Source: Aquificaceae bacterium (GTDB lineage Bacteria; Aquificota; Aquificia; Aquificales; Aquificaceae). Taken from it: 33,475 bases of DNA. The notes beneath the pieces are model-generated. The model worked only from the letters and a program-made list of their open reading frames with translations, did not search any database and was not told the origin of the DNA. Both the position numbers and the translations under genes were made by a program. Positions 33,157-33,475 of the stretch are shown one piece after another. Where the stretch lies: contig JANXBA010000063.1 in NCBI GenBank assembly GCA_025062075.1, positions 1 through 33,475 of the forward strand, given 5' to 3'. Within the stretch, counting starts at the first letter, position 1; the number at the start of each line of letters is the position of its first letter.

Positions 33157-33475
33157 ATGAAAAAGGTCTGGCTATTGCCCGTGCTGTTGCTTATGATGCT
33201 CTTACCCGCATCCCACAGACCTTCTCACTCCCAGAGCATCAGCATGAGCAACTACTGCTACGTTCCTCCTTTTACGGGAATCAATGTGCCACCAAATGTG
33301 ATGATAATGCTCTCCATAGATACGTCCATGCAGGGTGCGGCACATCCGGACGTTACCTGTAGTGGAGACCCGAGGACTAGCTATAGCTGTAACCCTGCAA
33401 GTTGTAGATATAATACTAATACTGCTGATTCGAAAGCGATAAGCAATTGCTACAACAACAGCAGAGAATACTACG
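33157..33475 (+). CDS. PilY1-like secreted protein, N-terminal part (cut by the window end)
   Basis: ATG 33157 follows TTAAGGAGGT. The frame is open to the end (106 codons). A signal peptide (MKKVWLLPVLLLMMLLPASH) is followed by NYCYVPPFTGINVPPNVMIM and LSIDTSMQGAAHPDVTC. 'YC.VPPF......PPNV.I.L..S.SM' is the usual opening of PilY1/PilC-type proteins, whose von Willebrand A-like domain starts with DxSxS. Here the segment reads D-T-S-M-Q, so the second Ser is missing. The remainder is Cys/Ser/Asn-rich (CNPASCRYNTNTADSKAISN). PilY1 proteins sit at type IV pilus tips and act in adhesion. The identification rests on about 35 residues. Confidence 0.5.
   Translation, partial: MKKVWLLPVLLLMMLLPASHRPSHSQSISMSNYCYVPPFTGINVPPNVMIMLSIDTSMQGAAHPDVTCSGDPRTSYSCNPASCRYNTNTADSKAISNCYNNSREYY

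Overview
This window looks like chromosomal DNA of a thermophilic, chemolithoautotrophic member of the Aquificales (Aquifex/Hydrogenobacter type), possibly an uncultured one. Three things point there. The leucyl-tRNA synthetase gene stops just before the KMSKS motif, as in the split alpha/beta LeuRS of Aquifex. The SucD-like protein has the extended, ATP-citrate-lyase-like form expected of the small subunit of citryl-CoA synthetase, a reductive TCA enzyme of Hydrogenobacter. Coding is dense, with AGG-rich, GC3-rich codon use and mixed strands. The window length is also that of a typical fosmid insert; that is inference only.

Layout. 1-2521 (minus): a frameshifted PEBP-type lipoprotein, then uvrB. 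2604-3846 (plus): cutA and a CDF metal exporter. 3847-7979 (plus): a nitrogen-assimilation block behind a textbook sigma-54 promoter and tandem upstream repeats, with glnB, glnA, a damaged amtB and a frameshifted OmpL-like porin. 7999-11422 (minus): an Omp85/BamA-like protein and an OmpA-like protein. 11507-14629 (plus): a frameshifted small membrane protein, a fumarate reductase/succinate dehydrogenase flavoprotein, a site-2 protease and a hypothetical protein. 14631-16100 (minus): metG. 16211-17853 (plus): a diheme cytochrome c with an unrecognised N-terminal domain and a DUF1461/Lit membrane protein. 17822-20456 (minus): the classic yceD-rpmF-plsX-fabH cluster. 20505-24859 (plus): yvcK, nadB and the leuS alpha subunit. 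24843-27803 (minus): an outer-membrane porin, a flavinylated FMN-binding periplasmic protein and an 8-TM inner-membrane protein made of two tandem homologous halves. 27941-28975 (plus): ccsB. 28965-31985 (minus): valS. 32049-32130 (minus): a candidate small RNA or valS leader. 32203-32817: recR. 32887-33075 (minus): a tiny membrane protein. 33157-end: the start of a PilY1-like gene.

How the genes fit together. The sigma-54 block joins the nitrogen sensor PII, glutamine synthetase, ammonium channel and an outer-membrane porin. FrdA and CcsB fit the reductive TCA cycle; NadB starts NAD synthesis. YceD-RpmF-PlsX-FabH links ribosome and lipid synthesis. The porin / FMN-binding / duplicated membrane protein set is the best candidate for an undescribed extracytoplasmic redox or uptake system.

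Two window-wide patterns stand out. First, start signals fall into two classes: many genes have a strong AGGAGGT ribosome-binding site, while uvrB, cutA, the CDF gene, bamA, metG, lit, leuS, valS, recR and the 62-residue gene have no clear one and instead carry a TATAAT-like box 6-10 nt before the start codon, as expected for leaderless mRNAs. Second, at least five single-base frameshifts, several in homopolymers, and one in-frame loss of two TM helices fall only in membrane or envelope genes, while large cytoplasmic genes such as valS, leuS and uvrB are intact. No rRNA, tRNA, IS element or CRISPR array was seen.
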